Counted from the stretch's first letter, positions 53,997-63,088 are shown. The stretch: 64,000 bases of DNA from CAZPRY01 sp964589175 (GCA_964589175.1 CAZPRY010000004.1:1-64000), one strand, 5' to 3'. Notes: generated from the letters alone by a model not told the origin. Made by a program: numbers and translations.

Positions 53997-55133
53997 GTGG
54001 ATGTGATTCAGCATTTCCGTCAATTATTGGATGACCGGAGACGCGTTGAGGCGTTCCGGAGTGCGATTCGGGAACTCATCTCAACCCAAACCCGCGTTGC
54101 CGAAATCGGCTCTGCGCTGGGGACTTATTCCCTCTTCGCAGCCCAACAAAATGCCCTGAAAATCTATGCTATCGAGATGGCCGATGTATACTATATCGGA
54201 AAGGAAAGCGCCCGGCAAAACGGATACGCGGATAAAATTGAATTCCTGCATGGAAAATCCACCGAGATTGAATTGCCTGAAAAAGTGGATTTTATCATCA
54301 TGGAAGAATACACGCCATTCTTCTTCTACAACGGTCTGGAAGAGGTCGTTACGGATGCACGTTCGCGGTTCCTGCGCCCCGGAGGCAAATTCATCCCGAA
54401 TAATATCATCCTCAAAATTGCGCCGGTGGAATGCCCCAAAATGTATCATTCCCTCCATTTATGGGAGAAACAGGAGGACCGGCTTTATGACATCGACTGG
54501 AGTGTTACGACGCGGATCGCCATGAACCAGCCCCATCCTGCACAGGATACAAAGATCGAACTCCTGAGCCCGGAGGTGACGATCAAAGAAATCGATCTCG
54601 CCCGTGATTCAAATTTCCCATTCTCATTTTCGGCGGAACTCGAAGCCAGCCGGTCCGGTACGCTCCACGGCCTGCTGGGCTGGTGGGATTGCCGGTTTAC
54701 ACCCACGCAATTTTTCTCCAACTCTCCCCTGGCCGCGTCCAACACCTGGGGGCAGATGTATTTCCCGATTCGGCATCCGGTCAGCGTCCGGAAAGGCGAA
54801 AAACTGAAGCTTCAGTTGCACGTGAGCGAATCCCGTTACTCGCGACAGATCAATTATAAATGGGTTATCGATCACCACTCCTCCTTCCAGGAGTACAATA
54901 CTTTCAGAGCCGGTCCGCCGGATCGAGCGCGTCTGGACAACTTTGTTCTCGAGCATATCCCACTGCTCAATCCCGTCGAACTCCGAAAACGGAACATGCT
55001 GAATCTGATCGACGGTCAGACGAACTGGCGGCAAATCGCGTCAAGCCTTGTTAAAAAGCATCCCGATCAATTTCCCGATTTTGACGCTGCCATGGCTGCC
55101 CTGGCGAAATTTGCCCGGAAAACGGACAGTTGA
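53997..55133 (+). CDS. PRMT-fold methyltransferase with C-terminal PqqD-like domain
   Basis: This 378-residue protein has a SAM-binding Rossmann domain (VAEIGSALGTYSLFAAQQ; acidic E60) and a beta-barrel like protein arginine methyltransferases. The double-E region is MEEYTPFFFYNGLEEV: the first Glu is kept (E103), but the second is N112 by hand alignment. The C-terminal segment (about 330-375; NLIDGQTNWRQIASSLV and FDAAMAALAKFARK) resembles a PqqD-like winged helix. It follows the HprK-like gene by one base, so the three genes form a unit. It is probably a peptide or protein modifier, though arginine methylation is doubtful. Start GTG. Confidence 0.75.
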   Translation: MDVIQHFRQLLDDRRRVEAFRSAIRELISTQTRVAEIGSALGTYSLFAAQQNALKIYAIEMADVYYIGKESARQNGYADKIEFLHGKSTEIELPEKVDFIIMEEYTPFFFYNGLEEVVTDARSRFLRPGGKFIPNNIILKIAPVECPKMYHSLHLWEKQEDRLYDIDWSVTTRIAMNQPHPAQDTKIELLSPEVTIKEIDLARDSNFPFSFSAELEASRSGTLHGLLGWWDCRFTPTQFFSNSPLAASNTWGQMYFPIRHPVSVRKGEKLKLQLHVSESRYSRQINYKWVIDHHSSFQEYNTFRAGPPDRARLDNFVLEHIPLLNPVELRKRNMLNLIDGQTNWRQIASSLVKKHPDQFPDFDAAMAALAKFARKTDS

Positions 55134-55310
55134 TGCTGTCATAGCGGATTGCGTTGTCGAATCACAGCTTTCCCGACTGTCAATTGTATTCTACTCGTTC
55201 AAGATAAGATAATTTCTTATATTGGTCGTAATCTCACGCAAGCACGCTGTCTTCCACGCTTTTAAAATGGGACTGACAGTGGCGGAGCCGTGTCGTAAGG
55301 AATATAAATT

Positions 55311-55351
55311 GAAAAAACGCGTTTTTTCCGTTATTTTACATTCCGGAAAAA
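55311..55351 (+). promoter_or_regulatory. Alternative hairpins in the leader of the ABC exporter genes
   Basis: GAAAAAACGCGTTTTTTC at 55311-55328 is an 18-bp perfect palindrome. TTTTTCCG (55323-55330) also pairs with CGGAAAAA (55344-55351). The two structures share bases and exclude each other, shortly before the AAAGG ribosome site of the permease gene. An attenuator or binding site is possible; a GATAAT near 55213 with TTGTAT 18 bases upstream is a weak promoter candidate. The rest of the 230-base spacer has no supported gene. Confidence 0.35.
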
Positions 55352-55364
55352 TTCAAAAGGTTTC

Positions 55365-56183
55365 ATGAAGAGCGCCATTACCATTACACCTACGCAGCAC
55401 CCGGCCCTGTTTCCCCTGCGGGAAGTCTTGCGCTACCGGGATTTGCTGTACTTCCTGACCTGGCGCGATATTAAAGTCCGCTACAAACAGACCGTCATCG
55501 GCTCTTTCTGGGCTATTTTGCAACCCTTTCTGCAGATGGTGGTGTTCTCCATTTTTTTCGGCCGTTTGGCGAAGATCCCTTCCGAAGGCGTACCCTACCC
55601 GGTTTTCGTATACGCCGCCCTGCTGCCCTGGACCTTCTTTGCCAACTCGCTGAGCAGTTGCGCAAACTCGGCCATCAACAACGCCGGGCTCATTCGTAAT
55701 GTCTATTTTCCCAGGCTGATTACCCCGCTCAGCGCTGTCGCTTCGGGGCTGATCGATTTTCTGCTATCATTCCTGGTTCTGTTTGCCATTATGATCTATT
55801 ATCATTTTCCGGTAACGGTTCATTTCCTGATGATCGTTCCCTTGCTCTGCGGCGTCATTTTCTCGGCGTTGGGCATCGGGACTTTATTAGCGGCGCTCTC
55901 GGTATCCTACCGCGATTTCCGGCACATCGTTCCTTTTATGCTGCAGATATGGCTGTTTCTGACCCCGGTTATCTACCCGCCATCCATTATCGGAAGCAAA
56001 TACCAATTTTTGCTGAACCTCAATCCGATGGCCGGTTTGATAAACGGATTTCGTTCGGCGATTCTCGGGCGAATGTTTAATTGGCATGCGATTGCCCTCT
56101 CCTTTGCTGTCGCCGTTTTCTTCTTCATCGTCGGTAATTTCTATTTTGCGCGGGTTCAATCCCGTTTTGCGGATTTGATATAA
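55365..56183 (+). CDS. wzm: Polysaccharide ABC exporter permease (Wzm-like)
   Basis: This 272-residue protein is an ABC-2 permease of polysaccharide or O-antigen exporters, with six membrane helices. LLYFLTWRDIKVRYKQ and TVIGSFWAILQPFLQM are diagnostic, as are the FFANSLSSCANSAINN segment and the NLNPMAGLINGFRSAI end. It pairs with the downstream ATPase, one base away. It would move polymer or lipid-linked glycan across the inner membrane, an alternative to a Wzx/Wzy route. Confidence 0.93.
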   Translation: MKSAITITPTQHPALFPLREVLRYRDLLYFLTWRDIKVRYKQTVIGSFWAILQPFLQMVVFSIFFGRLAKIPSEGVPYPVFVYAALLPWTFFANSLSSCANSAINNAGLIRNVYFPRLITPLSAVASGLIDFLLSFLVLFAIMIYYHFPVTVHFLMIVPLLCGVIFSALGIGTLLAALSVSYRDFRHIVPFMLQIWLFLTPVIYPPSIIGSKYQFLLNLNPMAGLINGFRSAILGRMFNWHAIALSFAVAVFFFIVGNFYFARVQSRFADLI

Positions 56184-56184
56184 T

Positions 56185-57453
56185 ATGCCAGACACATCCG
56201 TCATATCAATCCAAAACCTGAGCAAGCGCTACCGGCTGGGTTCAAAGGCTTTCCCGGATACAATCCGGGAGGCTTTGCGGGATGCCATCGTCGGCCCCTT
56301 TCGGAAAACTTCCCGTCGGGAAATTCCACAACGAGGAGCCGGCGCCAGCGATCTCTGGGCGCTCAATGAAATCAACCTGGAGATCGGCCGAGGCGAGGTT
56401 CTCGGTGTCATCGGAAAAAACGGCGCCGGCAAAACCACACTGCTTAAGATTCTAAGCCGCATTACCGAACCCACTGACGGCGAGATCGTATTGAACGGTT
56501 CGGTATCCTCGCTGCTGCAGGTCGGCGCGGGTTTCCATCCCGAACTCACCGGCCGCGAGAACATCTACCTCAACGGTGCCATTCTAGGCATGAGAAAGGC
56601 GGAGATTAAGGCCAAGTTCGATCAAATCGTCGAGTTTGCGGAGATCGGCCGCTTTCTCGATACGCCGATCAAGCGCTATTCCAGCGGCATGTATGTCCGG
56701 CTGGCTTTCTCGATCGGTGCGCATCTTGATTCGGATATTCTACTGATCGATGAAGTATTAGCTGTCGGCGACTATGAATTTCAGAAAAGATGCCTGGCGA
56801 GAATTGATGAAATCACGCGCAGCCAGCGGACCGTATTGTTTGTAAGTCACAATTTAGCATCTATCGAGAAACTCTGCAATCGGAGCATCGTGTTGGATTC
56901 AGGGAAAAAGGTATTTGATGGCGAAACCTCTGAGGCGCTTCAAATCTACTGCTCTTCGCGTCCGGCCATCTCGTCTGCTAGGGATTTTCCAGCCAATTCA
57001 GTTTTGCAGAGTGGGAATGCCAAGGCCCGCTTCACCCGCATGGAAATACTGGCTCAAGATGGTAATCGGAAAACCGAAATATTTCCCGGAGAGTCCCTGA
57101 TTTTTAAACTAGATGTTCAAACTTTCGAAAAAGTCGTTGAACCGCGCATCGCAATCGGTATAAAAAACGGTCTGGATCAAACCATCCTGACATTAGATAC
57201 TCGGAATAGCTGTTTAGCAATGAGATCTATAGACGGAGATTTATCGATACTTTGCTCCATCCGCGACTTGCGTTTGATGCCTGGAAAATATTCGCTGAAC
57301 TTGTGGCTGGCTGACCGCACGGAGACTTGCGATTTTATAGAAAACGCCTTCTCGATTCAAATAGCGGCTGCGGATATCTACGGAACTGGCAAAGTCCCGG
57401 ACACACGGTTTGCCGGAAATGTATACGTTGAGCATAGTTGGAAATTTTTATAA
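56185..57453 (+). CDS. wzt: Polysaccharide ABC exporter ATPase (Wzt-like) with C-terminal Wzt_C domain
   Basis: This 422-residue protein has an ABC ATPase domain (Walker A GKNGAGKTTLLKILS; signature YSSGMYVRLAFS; Walker B ILLIDEVLAVGD; H-loop VSHN) and a C-terminal jelly-roll (about 280-422) of the Wzt_C type, which recognises the modified end of the polymer in O9a-type systems. A carbohydrate-binding tail suggests that chain length or terminal modification gates export. The first bases still match local composition; AT-richness begins just after this gene. Confidence 0.93.
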   Translation: MPDTSVISIQNLSKRYRLGSKAFPDTIREALRDAIVGPFRKTSRREIPQRGAGASDLWALNEINLEIGRGEVLGVIGKNGAGKTTLLKILSRITEPTDGEIVLNGSVSSLLQVGAGFHPELTGRENIYLNGAILGMRKAEIKAKFDQIVEFAEIGRFLDTPIKRYSSGMYVRLAFSIGAHLDSDILLIDEVLAVGDYEFQKRCLARIDEITRSQRTVLFVSHNLASIEKLCNRSIVLDSGKKVFDGETSEALQIYCSSRPAISSARDFPANSVLQSGNAKARFTRMEILAQDGNRKTEIFPGESLIFKLDVQTFEKVVEPRIAIGIKNGLDQTILTLDTRNSCLAMRSIDGDLSILCSIRDLRLMPGKYSLNLWLADRTETCDFIENAFSIQIAAADIYGTGKVPDTRFAGNVYVEHSWKFL

Positions 57454-57503
57454 AGTCTTGATTCTTAAGGATCGCCAAGAAAATATATGGAAATTACGTA
57501 GTA

Positions 57504-58058
57504 ATGAGAGACATTGATTCTTCTCAAAAACAATTCTGGGGTTCCGGCGGCATATTCCGCAGCTATAATCACCCTATCATGGAATATTTTACACAGCAAA
57601 GAATCCGATTTATCCAGAAATATATTCCACTATACAATGTTCATTCTGTTCTCGATATTGGTTGTGGAAATGGATCTACGGCCTATTATTTTTCAAGAAT
57701 GATATCTTTTACGGTCGCAGGGGATTATGCAATTGATTGGCGAGGATATCCTCACCAGTCATTTGATTCGCTTTATTTCAATGCATATCAGCTCCCATTT
57801 AAAACCAATCAATTTGATATGGTCTATATGTGGGAAGTTTTACATCATTTGGTTGATATCGAACAGGCAATCCATGAAACGATAAGGGTATCAAAAAAAT
57901 TCGTATTGATAATGGAACCAAATCCGATTAATCCTGTTCAGTATCTTTATTCATATGCCGAGAAGAATCATTTTTTAATTCGTCAGTGTACCCGTAAAAG
58001 AATTCTTACTGCACTCCGAAAAAATGGATGTAAGAAAGTACTATTTAAAAGGGGGTGA
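57504..58058 (+). CDS. Class I SAM-dependent methyltransferase, interrupted at in-frame TGA
   Basis: Residues 1-184 form a class I methyltransferase: SVLDIGCGNGSTAYYFS (motif I), YAIDWRG, FDMVYMWEVLHHLVDIEQAI (motif IV) and KKFVLIMEPNPINPVQYL. The frame stops at TGA (58056-58058), but the same frame continues open for 35 more codons to TAA at 58164-58166, which overlaps the next start. The tail is hydrophobic and coding-like, so the full gene was probably 220 residues. TGA could be a GGA-to-TGA nonsense change or recoding. It probably methylates a sugar or lipid carrier in this locus; AT-rich codon use unlike its upstream neighbours. Confidence 0.8.
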   Translation: MRDIDSSQKQFWGSGGIFRSYNHPIMEYFTQQRIRFIQKYIPLYNVHSVLDIGCGNGSTAYYFSRMISFTVAGDYAIDWRGYPHQSFDSLYFNAYQLPFKTNQFDMVYMWEVLHHLVDIEQAIHETIRVSKKFVLIMEPNPINPVQYLYSYAEKNHFLIRQCTRKRILTALRKNGCKKVLFKRG

Positions 58059-58166
58059 TTAATTTTTCCAAATAAAGTCCCCCTAAGCATTTTCAATATA
58101 TTGAAGCATTTCCCCTTTGAAATTCCCTTTATCGGTATAACAAACATATATATAGGGTATATCTAA
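58059..58166 (+). pseudogene. Same-frame continuation of the methyltransferase after TGA
   Basis: From 58059 the frame of the methyltransferase stays open to TAA at 58164-58166, which overlaps the ATG of the next gene (TAATG). The translation begins LIFPNKVPLSIFNILK and ends FIGITNIYIGYI, in a style expected of such C-termini. It is silent if TGA stops translation. A GGGGG/CCCCC pairing flanks the TGA. Confidence 0.6.
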
Positions 58167-59023
58167 TGGCTACTGTACCAATCAGCATTATTATCCCAGC
58201 TTTTAATGAAGCAGATGGTATTTCTCCAGTTCTCAAACATCTGATCTCTCAACTTCCCCATTCAGAAATCATTGTCATTAATGACGGATCAACTGATAAA
58301 ACAGCAGAGATACTCAAACAATTTGATATTAAGGTGGTTCACCATCCTGTTAATAAAGGATATGGCGCCAGCCTGAAAAGTGGCATTAAAGCCGCCACCC
58401 ACGAAAACATAATTTTCATGGACAGCGACGGACAGCACCGCACTGAGGATATACCTGTTTTAATTTCTGCAATTAGTGATTGCGACATGGTAGTCGGATC
58501 ACGCACTTCAAAGAGTCATAGCCCAATTACACGTCGTCCCGGTAAATTAATTCTAAAATGGATTTCCCAAATTTTATCCGGTCAAAAAATACCTGATTTA
58601 AATAGTGGTTTCAGACTAGTAAAAAAATCGGTAATCAATAAATATTTACACTTATTACCGCAAGGATTTTCAGCTTCTACAACCATGACACTCATTTTTA
58701 TGACCCGTGGATATTCTGTAAAATATATTCCTATCAAAACCGAAAAACGGGTTGGTAAAAGTACGGTAAAACCATTTAAGGACGGATTCAGCACGATTCT
58801 GACGATGTTGCGATTAATTACTCTGATTAATCCTCTAAAAATATTTATTCCCATATCATTTTTCTTATTCATCTCCGGAATAATTTGGGGTATTCCTTAC
58901 CTGATAAACGGACAGGGTTTAACGGTCGCGAGTCTATTTCTAATGTTATCAGGGTTGCTGGTTTTTTTTATGGGAATGATCGCGGATCAGATATCTCAAA
59001 TGCGTTTGGAAAAATTCGAATAA
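58166..59023 (+). CDS. Family 2 glycosyltransferase, dolichol-phosphate-mannose synthase-like
   Basis: This 285-residue protein has a GT2 domain: ISIIIPAFNEADGI, VINDGSTDKT, NKGYGASLKSGI and FMDSDGQHRTEDIP (DSD metal motif), with an NSGFRLVKK acceptor motif. Two C-terminal membrane helices (residues about 218-238 and 250-272) anchor it. It most resembles polyprenyl-phosphate glycosyltransferases that load a sugar onto undecaprenyl phosphate. Its stop overlaps the asnB start. Confidence 0.92.
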   Translation: MATVPISIIIPAFNEADGISPVLKHLISQLPHSEIIVINDGSTDKTAEILKQFDIKVVHHPVNKGYGASLKSGIKAATHENIIFMDSDGQHRTEDIPVLISAISDCDMVVGSRTSKSHSPITRRPGKLILKWISQILSGQKIPDLNSGFRLVKKSVINKYLHLLPQGFSASTTMTLIFMTRGYSVKYIPIKTEKRVGKSTVKPFKDGFSTILTMLRLITLINPLKIFIPISFFLFISGIIWGIPYLINGQGLTVASLFLMLSGLLVFFMGMIADQISQMRLEKFE

Positions 59024-60918
59024 TGTGTGGTATCTGCGGAATATATTATCGAGATTCTGAAAAACCTGTCCACGATTCTGTTCTCAGGAAAATGGCGGAT
59101 TCTATCATTCATCGAGGGCCCGATGAAGATGGATATTTCGTAAAGAATAATATTGGCCTGGCAATTCGTCGTTTGAAAATTATCGACCTGGACACCGGCA
59201 CCCAACCCATTACAGATTCTACAAACCGCTATACTATTGTATTCAATGGTGAAATCTATAATTACCTGGAACTGCGGAAAGAGCTTATCAATATCGGTTA
59301 TCCGTTAAAAACCAAATCAGACACTGAAGTAATTTTATACGCCTATATCCATTGGGGACCAACTTGTTTAAATAAATTTAACGGTATGTTTGCCATCGCT
59401 ATTTTTGATCGGGTAAATCGATCATTGTTCCTCGCCCGCGACCGGATGGGTATTAAGCCGCTTTTTTACATCAAAACAAATCAGGCTTTCCTATTTGGAT
59501 CGGAAATAAAATGCATTTTACAGCACCCCTGTATCGAACGGAATATCGATCAAAAGGGATTGTATTCGCACTTTATGATGAACTATATCCCTGAAAATCG
59601 AACACTTATTCAGGGAATAAAGAGTGTTCCTCCAGGTCACTATTGCGAAGTCACACCAACTGATATTTCTCTGACTCAATATTGGGAATTAACTCCGACT
59701 AGTGACCGAACCGTAGACTTAGAAACGGCAAAACAACAATTTTCGGAACTATTTCATGATGCCGTCCGGCTTAGATTGCGCAGTGATGTACCGTTAGGTG
59801 TTTTTCTCAGTGGCGGTGTCGATTCCAGCAGTATAGCGGCCGTCGCTTCCCAATTAAATTCAACTCCGATTCATTCTTTCTCGGTCGGATTTGAGGAAGA
59901 AAGTTTTGATGAAAGTCGATACTCGGACCGGGTTTCCAAACATATCGGGACATTACACCACCATATAACGATCAAACCCAACATACTGAATATTCTTCCG
60001 AAAATTATCAATCATATGGAAGAACCGACGGCAGATTCCTCGGCTGTTCCCGTTTATTATTTATCTGAATATACACGAAAATTCGTAACGGTTGCACTTT
60101 CCGGTGATGGCGCCGATGAGTTGGCGGCCGGATACGAAACCTACACAGCCGACTACCTTGCAAGTATGTTGCGATGGATTCCCCGGCCCATAATCAGCAC
60201 ATTCAGAAATTTAGGTAAATTTGCACCGGTTTCCTTCGACAAATATGCCTTATCCATGAAATGGGACAGGTTCTTCCGGGGAATTCAAAATAAGGCCTCT
60301 CACTCCCATTTTTTATGGCGAGCAATCTGGTATCCCGATGAAATGCCATTTCTGCTTTCCAATGAACCGGAGAAATTTACCCGGCAAATATTAGAAAACT
60401 ATCATTCCCATTTTGAAAAATATCCGACGGTGGATCTGCTCACAAAGGCTCTCTATGCCGATAGCACTTACTATTTGCCAAATGATATGCTGATTAAGGT
60501 TGATCGAATGAGTATGGCAAATTCCCTTGAAGTGCGTGTTCCCTTTCTGGATCACCGGCTGGTTGAATTTTTCTTCAGCATTCCATCAAAGTATAAACTC
60601 AATCACCTCAGAAATAAGAAATATTTGATAAAGCAGGCCATGGCAAGTAATCTGCCTCAGGAAATATTGAAACGCCCGAAAGCCGGATTCAACACACCGG
60701 TTTCTTTATGGTTTCTAAAAGAATTGAAACCATTAATGGCAGATTTACTTGCCACGAGCGACACAAAATCCATTCCCTTTGTTAATTGGCAATATGTCCG
60801 AAAAGTGTGGGATGCGCACCAAAACAAACAGGCCGACTACGGTTACAAACTCTGGTCGGTTCTAATCTTTATTTTATGGTATCGCCAGTTCATAGAAGGA
60901 AAACATGTTTCTCTGTGA
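59023..60918 (+). CDS. asnB: Glutamine-hydrolysing asparagine synthetase-like amidotransferase
   Basis: This 631-residue enzyme has an N-terminal class II glutaminase domain with Cys2 (MCGICGIYY), RRLKIIDLDTGTQP, and a synthetase domain with the ATP PP-loop motif FLSGGVDSSSIAAVAS and SGDGADELAAGYE. AsnB-like enzymes are frequent in polysaccharide loci, where they may amidate uronic acid sugars rather than make asparagine. Position between glycosyltransferase genes favours such a role. Start at the MCG methionine. Confidence 0.92.
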   Translation: MCGICGIYYRDSEKPVHDSVLRKMADSIIHRGPDEDGYFVKNNIGLAIRRLKIIDLDTGTQPITDSTNRYTIVFNGEIYNYLELRKELINIGYPLKTKSDTEVILYAYIHWGPTCLNKFNGMFAIAIFDRVNRSLFLARDRMGIKPLFYIKTNQAFLFGSEIKCILQHPCIERNIDQKGLYSHFMMNYIPENRTLIQGIKSVPPGHYCEVTPTDISLTQYWELTPTSDRTVDLETAKQQFSELFHDAVRLRLRSDVPLGVFLSGGVDSSSIAAVASQLNSTPIHSFSVGFEEESFDESRYSDRVSKHIGTLHHHITIKPNILNILPKIINHMEEPTADSSAVPVYYLSEYTRKFVTVALSGDGADELAAGYETYTADYLASMLRWIPRPIISTFRNLGKFAPVSFDKYALSMKWDRFFRGIQNKASHSHFLWRAIWYPDEMPFLLSNEPEKFTRQILENYHSHFEKYPTVDLLTKALYADSTYYLPNDMLIKVDRMSMANSLEVRVPFLDHRLVEFFFSIPSKYKLNHLRNKKYLIKQAMASNLPQEILKRPKAGFNTPVSLWFLKELKPLMADLLATSDTKSIPFVNWQYVRKVWDAHQNKQADYGYKLWSVLIFILWYRQFIEGKHVSL

Positions 60919-63088
60919 GTTAAAATTTTACAGTTTGCTACTGATTTTTACATTCCTGCCAGGAATGGCACTCGTCCCTTTATTTTTCCGGCAGATATCA
61001 TTGGATTTATATATCCTATTATCCGTTGTGCTTGGTCTATTTGTCTGGACAGTTTTATCAACAGTTGGTTTTATATTCGCGCTGCCGTTATCGATAGTAA
61101 TAATGTTCTGGATAGGTGGCGTCGTCATTTCCGGTTTTTGGATTCTCTTTCTAATATTGAAAAACCGAATGGTAAGAATCCAACCATTTAAAGTTGATAC
61201 TGCTTTAACTGTTCTTATCACATTCATTACTTTTTCAGCTCTTCTTGTATATTGGAAAGGTAGCTTTCAGGATGGTGACGCCTGGTATCATGTTGCGCAA
61301 GCGGTCAATTACCTTAACCAGCCTCAAATGGTTTCCGAAAACGCCTTTTTTAGCGGATTTCCAGCCGGTACGCTCTATGATTTCAATGCCTGGCATACCT
61401 TCATTGCTGCGATTGCTATGCTTGGCAGATTCCAGGCGAATTTTGTCTGGATCAATCTCTCAGCATTTTTCTTCCCCATCACTATTTTGGCAATATATAC
61501 ATATATTAAAACTGTTTTTACCAATCGATACTTTGCCATAACTGCCGTTATTGCGATATTTTTTTTCCATACGCTTCAAGCAAAATTCATGTTTTTGACT
61601 TCCTCTGTTATTCCCGGTAACATTTGTACAGCCTTTCTGATGCCGCTATTTTTCACTATCTATTTTTCGGAAATTATTAAGAGACGGCAACTTCTTCTAA
61701 TTTCAATATTATTTGTAGCGACGTTCATTCACATTTACTACTTCCTGGTCATCATAGGGTATTTGCTGGTATTTCATATCTTTTACTTTATCATTAATCC
61801 TGATAGCAGACTCAATTTTATTAAGGGCATAATCAAAAGTGCGGGGTATTTCCTTGTCGGTTTGCCCTTACTAATAGCAATATATTGGTACTGTTTGAGA
61901 CATTATGCGGAGACATTTCCAGGTACTGAATTACCACTCACAATGCTGTTCAAAGATTGGCCGATATTTTCTGTTACACCGGATAAATGGCCATTTTATT
62001 TATCAGTCACTATATCTTTTTTGTTACTAATAAAATCACCGCATTGGAGAAAAAACCGTAGTCGCTTATTCATTTTATCAAGCATCCTGATCGTCCCGTT
62101 ATTAATTTTCAATCCGCTATTATTGAAATTCTTCTCTCAATTTGTCCCATTGAATCTGATCGGACGATTAACAGCACCATTTTTTCTGTTGATTCCTATA
62201 TTGTGGCTCATCTGGAAATTGTTTCCCAAACGGTTTATTCTAAACCGGTTCCACATTATCGGTTTGATCTCAGTGGTAATAATTTTCGGTTTGTCCTTCT
62301 TATCTTTTTTACCTGATAGTATTAAAAATCGAATACAGACTTACGATAAATATCGGGAGCCAATGGGATTTCATGATTTTGCCGTTCGTTTTCAACAGGT
62401 CATTCCCCCAAATTCCGTAGTAATTACCGATTCATATACAAGTTATCACTTACCGGTTTTTGCTGATATTGATATTGTTGCGATGACTGCACATTCGACA
62501 CCACCACTCAATTTAAAAACCCGAATTCGTGATAATTATCGATTTTTCAATCCATTGATTTCACCAGATCTAAAAAATTCCATTAAGGAAAAATACAGGA
62601 TTGAATACGCGGCAATAAATTCATCGATCTTTCCATGGATAAAAATTGGTAGTACGGATACACTTTTTAAAGCGAATTTGTACCCAGATTACATTCCACT
62701 TGACCAAAATACATGTGTCATTAATCTGGCGAATATACACCAAGTAACATCGCTAAATTTTCCAGTATTTGTAAATTTTCATGATATCATATCGGTTTAT
62801 CCTCCCGCCTCTAGTGCCATCTTGAAGGATTTAACTTGGGAACATGCCGGAATGATTTTTATAAAAATAATTAATCCACTTGATAAATTGTCCTTTCATT
62901 CAAAAGGCGGTACCCATCATATTTTCTATTATTCAGTACTAAATGGGAACTTCCAAATAATCAATGAAAAAGTATTTATTAATAATTTTTCTCCTCAGAA
63001 AATTTATCAACTCAATAATCTAGCGGCGGACTCGTGGGTAGTTTTTTCGGGAAATGGGCTATCGCCGTTGACAGTTCAAATCAATTAA
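60905..63088 (+). CDS. Large polytopic membrane protein, possibly GT-C type glycosyltransferase
   Basis: This 727-residue protein has about twelve or thirteen membrane helices in the first 480 residues and a soluble C-terminal part of about 230 residues. After the third or fourth helix comes FQDGDAWYHVAQAVNYL, a D-x-D with WYH context like the catalytic loop of GT-C enzymes. I do not recognise the exact family. Such proteins use polyprenyl-phosphate sugars, which fits the GT2 protein two genes upstream. The start overlaps asnB by 14 bases. AT-rich. Confidence 0.65.
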   Translation: MFLCELKFYSLLLIFTFLPGMALVPLFFRQISLDLYILLSVVLGLFVWTVLSTVGFIFALPLSIVIMFWIGGVVISGFWILFLILKNRMVRIQPFKVDTALTVLITFITFSALLVYWKGSFQDGDAWYHVAQAVNYLNQPQMVSENAFFSGFPAGTLYDFNAWHTFIAAIAMLGRFQANFVWINLSAFFFPITILAIYTYIKTVFTNRYFAITAVIAIFFFHTLQAKFMFLTSSVIPGNICTAFLMPLFFTIYFSEIIKRRQLLLISILFVATFIHIYYFLVIIGYLLVFHIFYFIINPDSRLNFIKGIIKSAGYFLVGLPLLIAIYWYCLRHYAETFPGTELPLTMLFKDWPIFSVTPDKWPFYLSVTISFLLLIKSPHWRKNRSRLFILSSILIVPLLIFNPLLLKFFSQFVPLNLIGRLTAPFFLLIPILWLIWKLFPKRFILNRFHIIGLISVVIIFGLSFLSFLPDSIKNRIQTYDKYREPMGFHDFAVRFQQVIPPNSVVITDSYTSYHLPVFADIDIVAMTAHSTPPLNLKTRIRDNYRFFNPLISPDLKNSIKEKYRIEYAAINSSIFPWIKIGSTDTLFKANLYPDYIPLDQNTCVINLANIHQVTSLNFPVFVNFHDIISVYPPASSAILKDLTWEHAGMIFIKIINPLDKLSFHSKGGTHHIFYYSVLNGNFQIINEKVFINNFSPQKIYQLNNLAADSWVVFSGNGLSPLTVQIN

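Noticed and set aside
55267..55368. 33-codon open frame ending in an ATGA overlap with the ABC permease start, considered as a modified peptide precursor
   Set aside because: No ribosome site and no leader/core pattern; the overlap could be chance.
58051..58085. GGGGG/CCCCC pairing around the in-frame TGA, considered as a SECIS element
   Set aside because: The TGA lies in the loop rather than at the 5' base of the stem and the apical loop lacks the usual SelB-binding G/U pattern.
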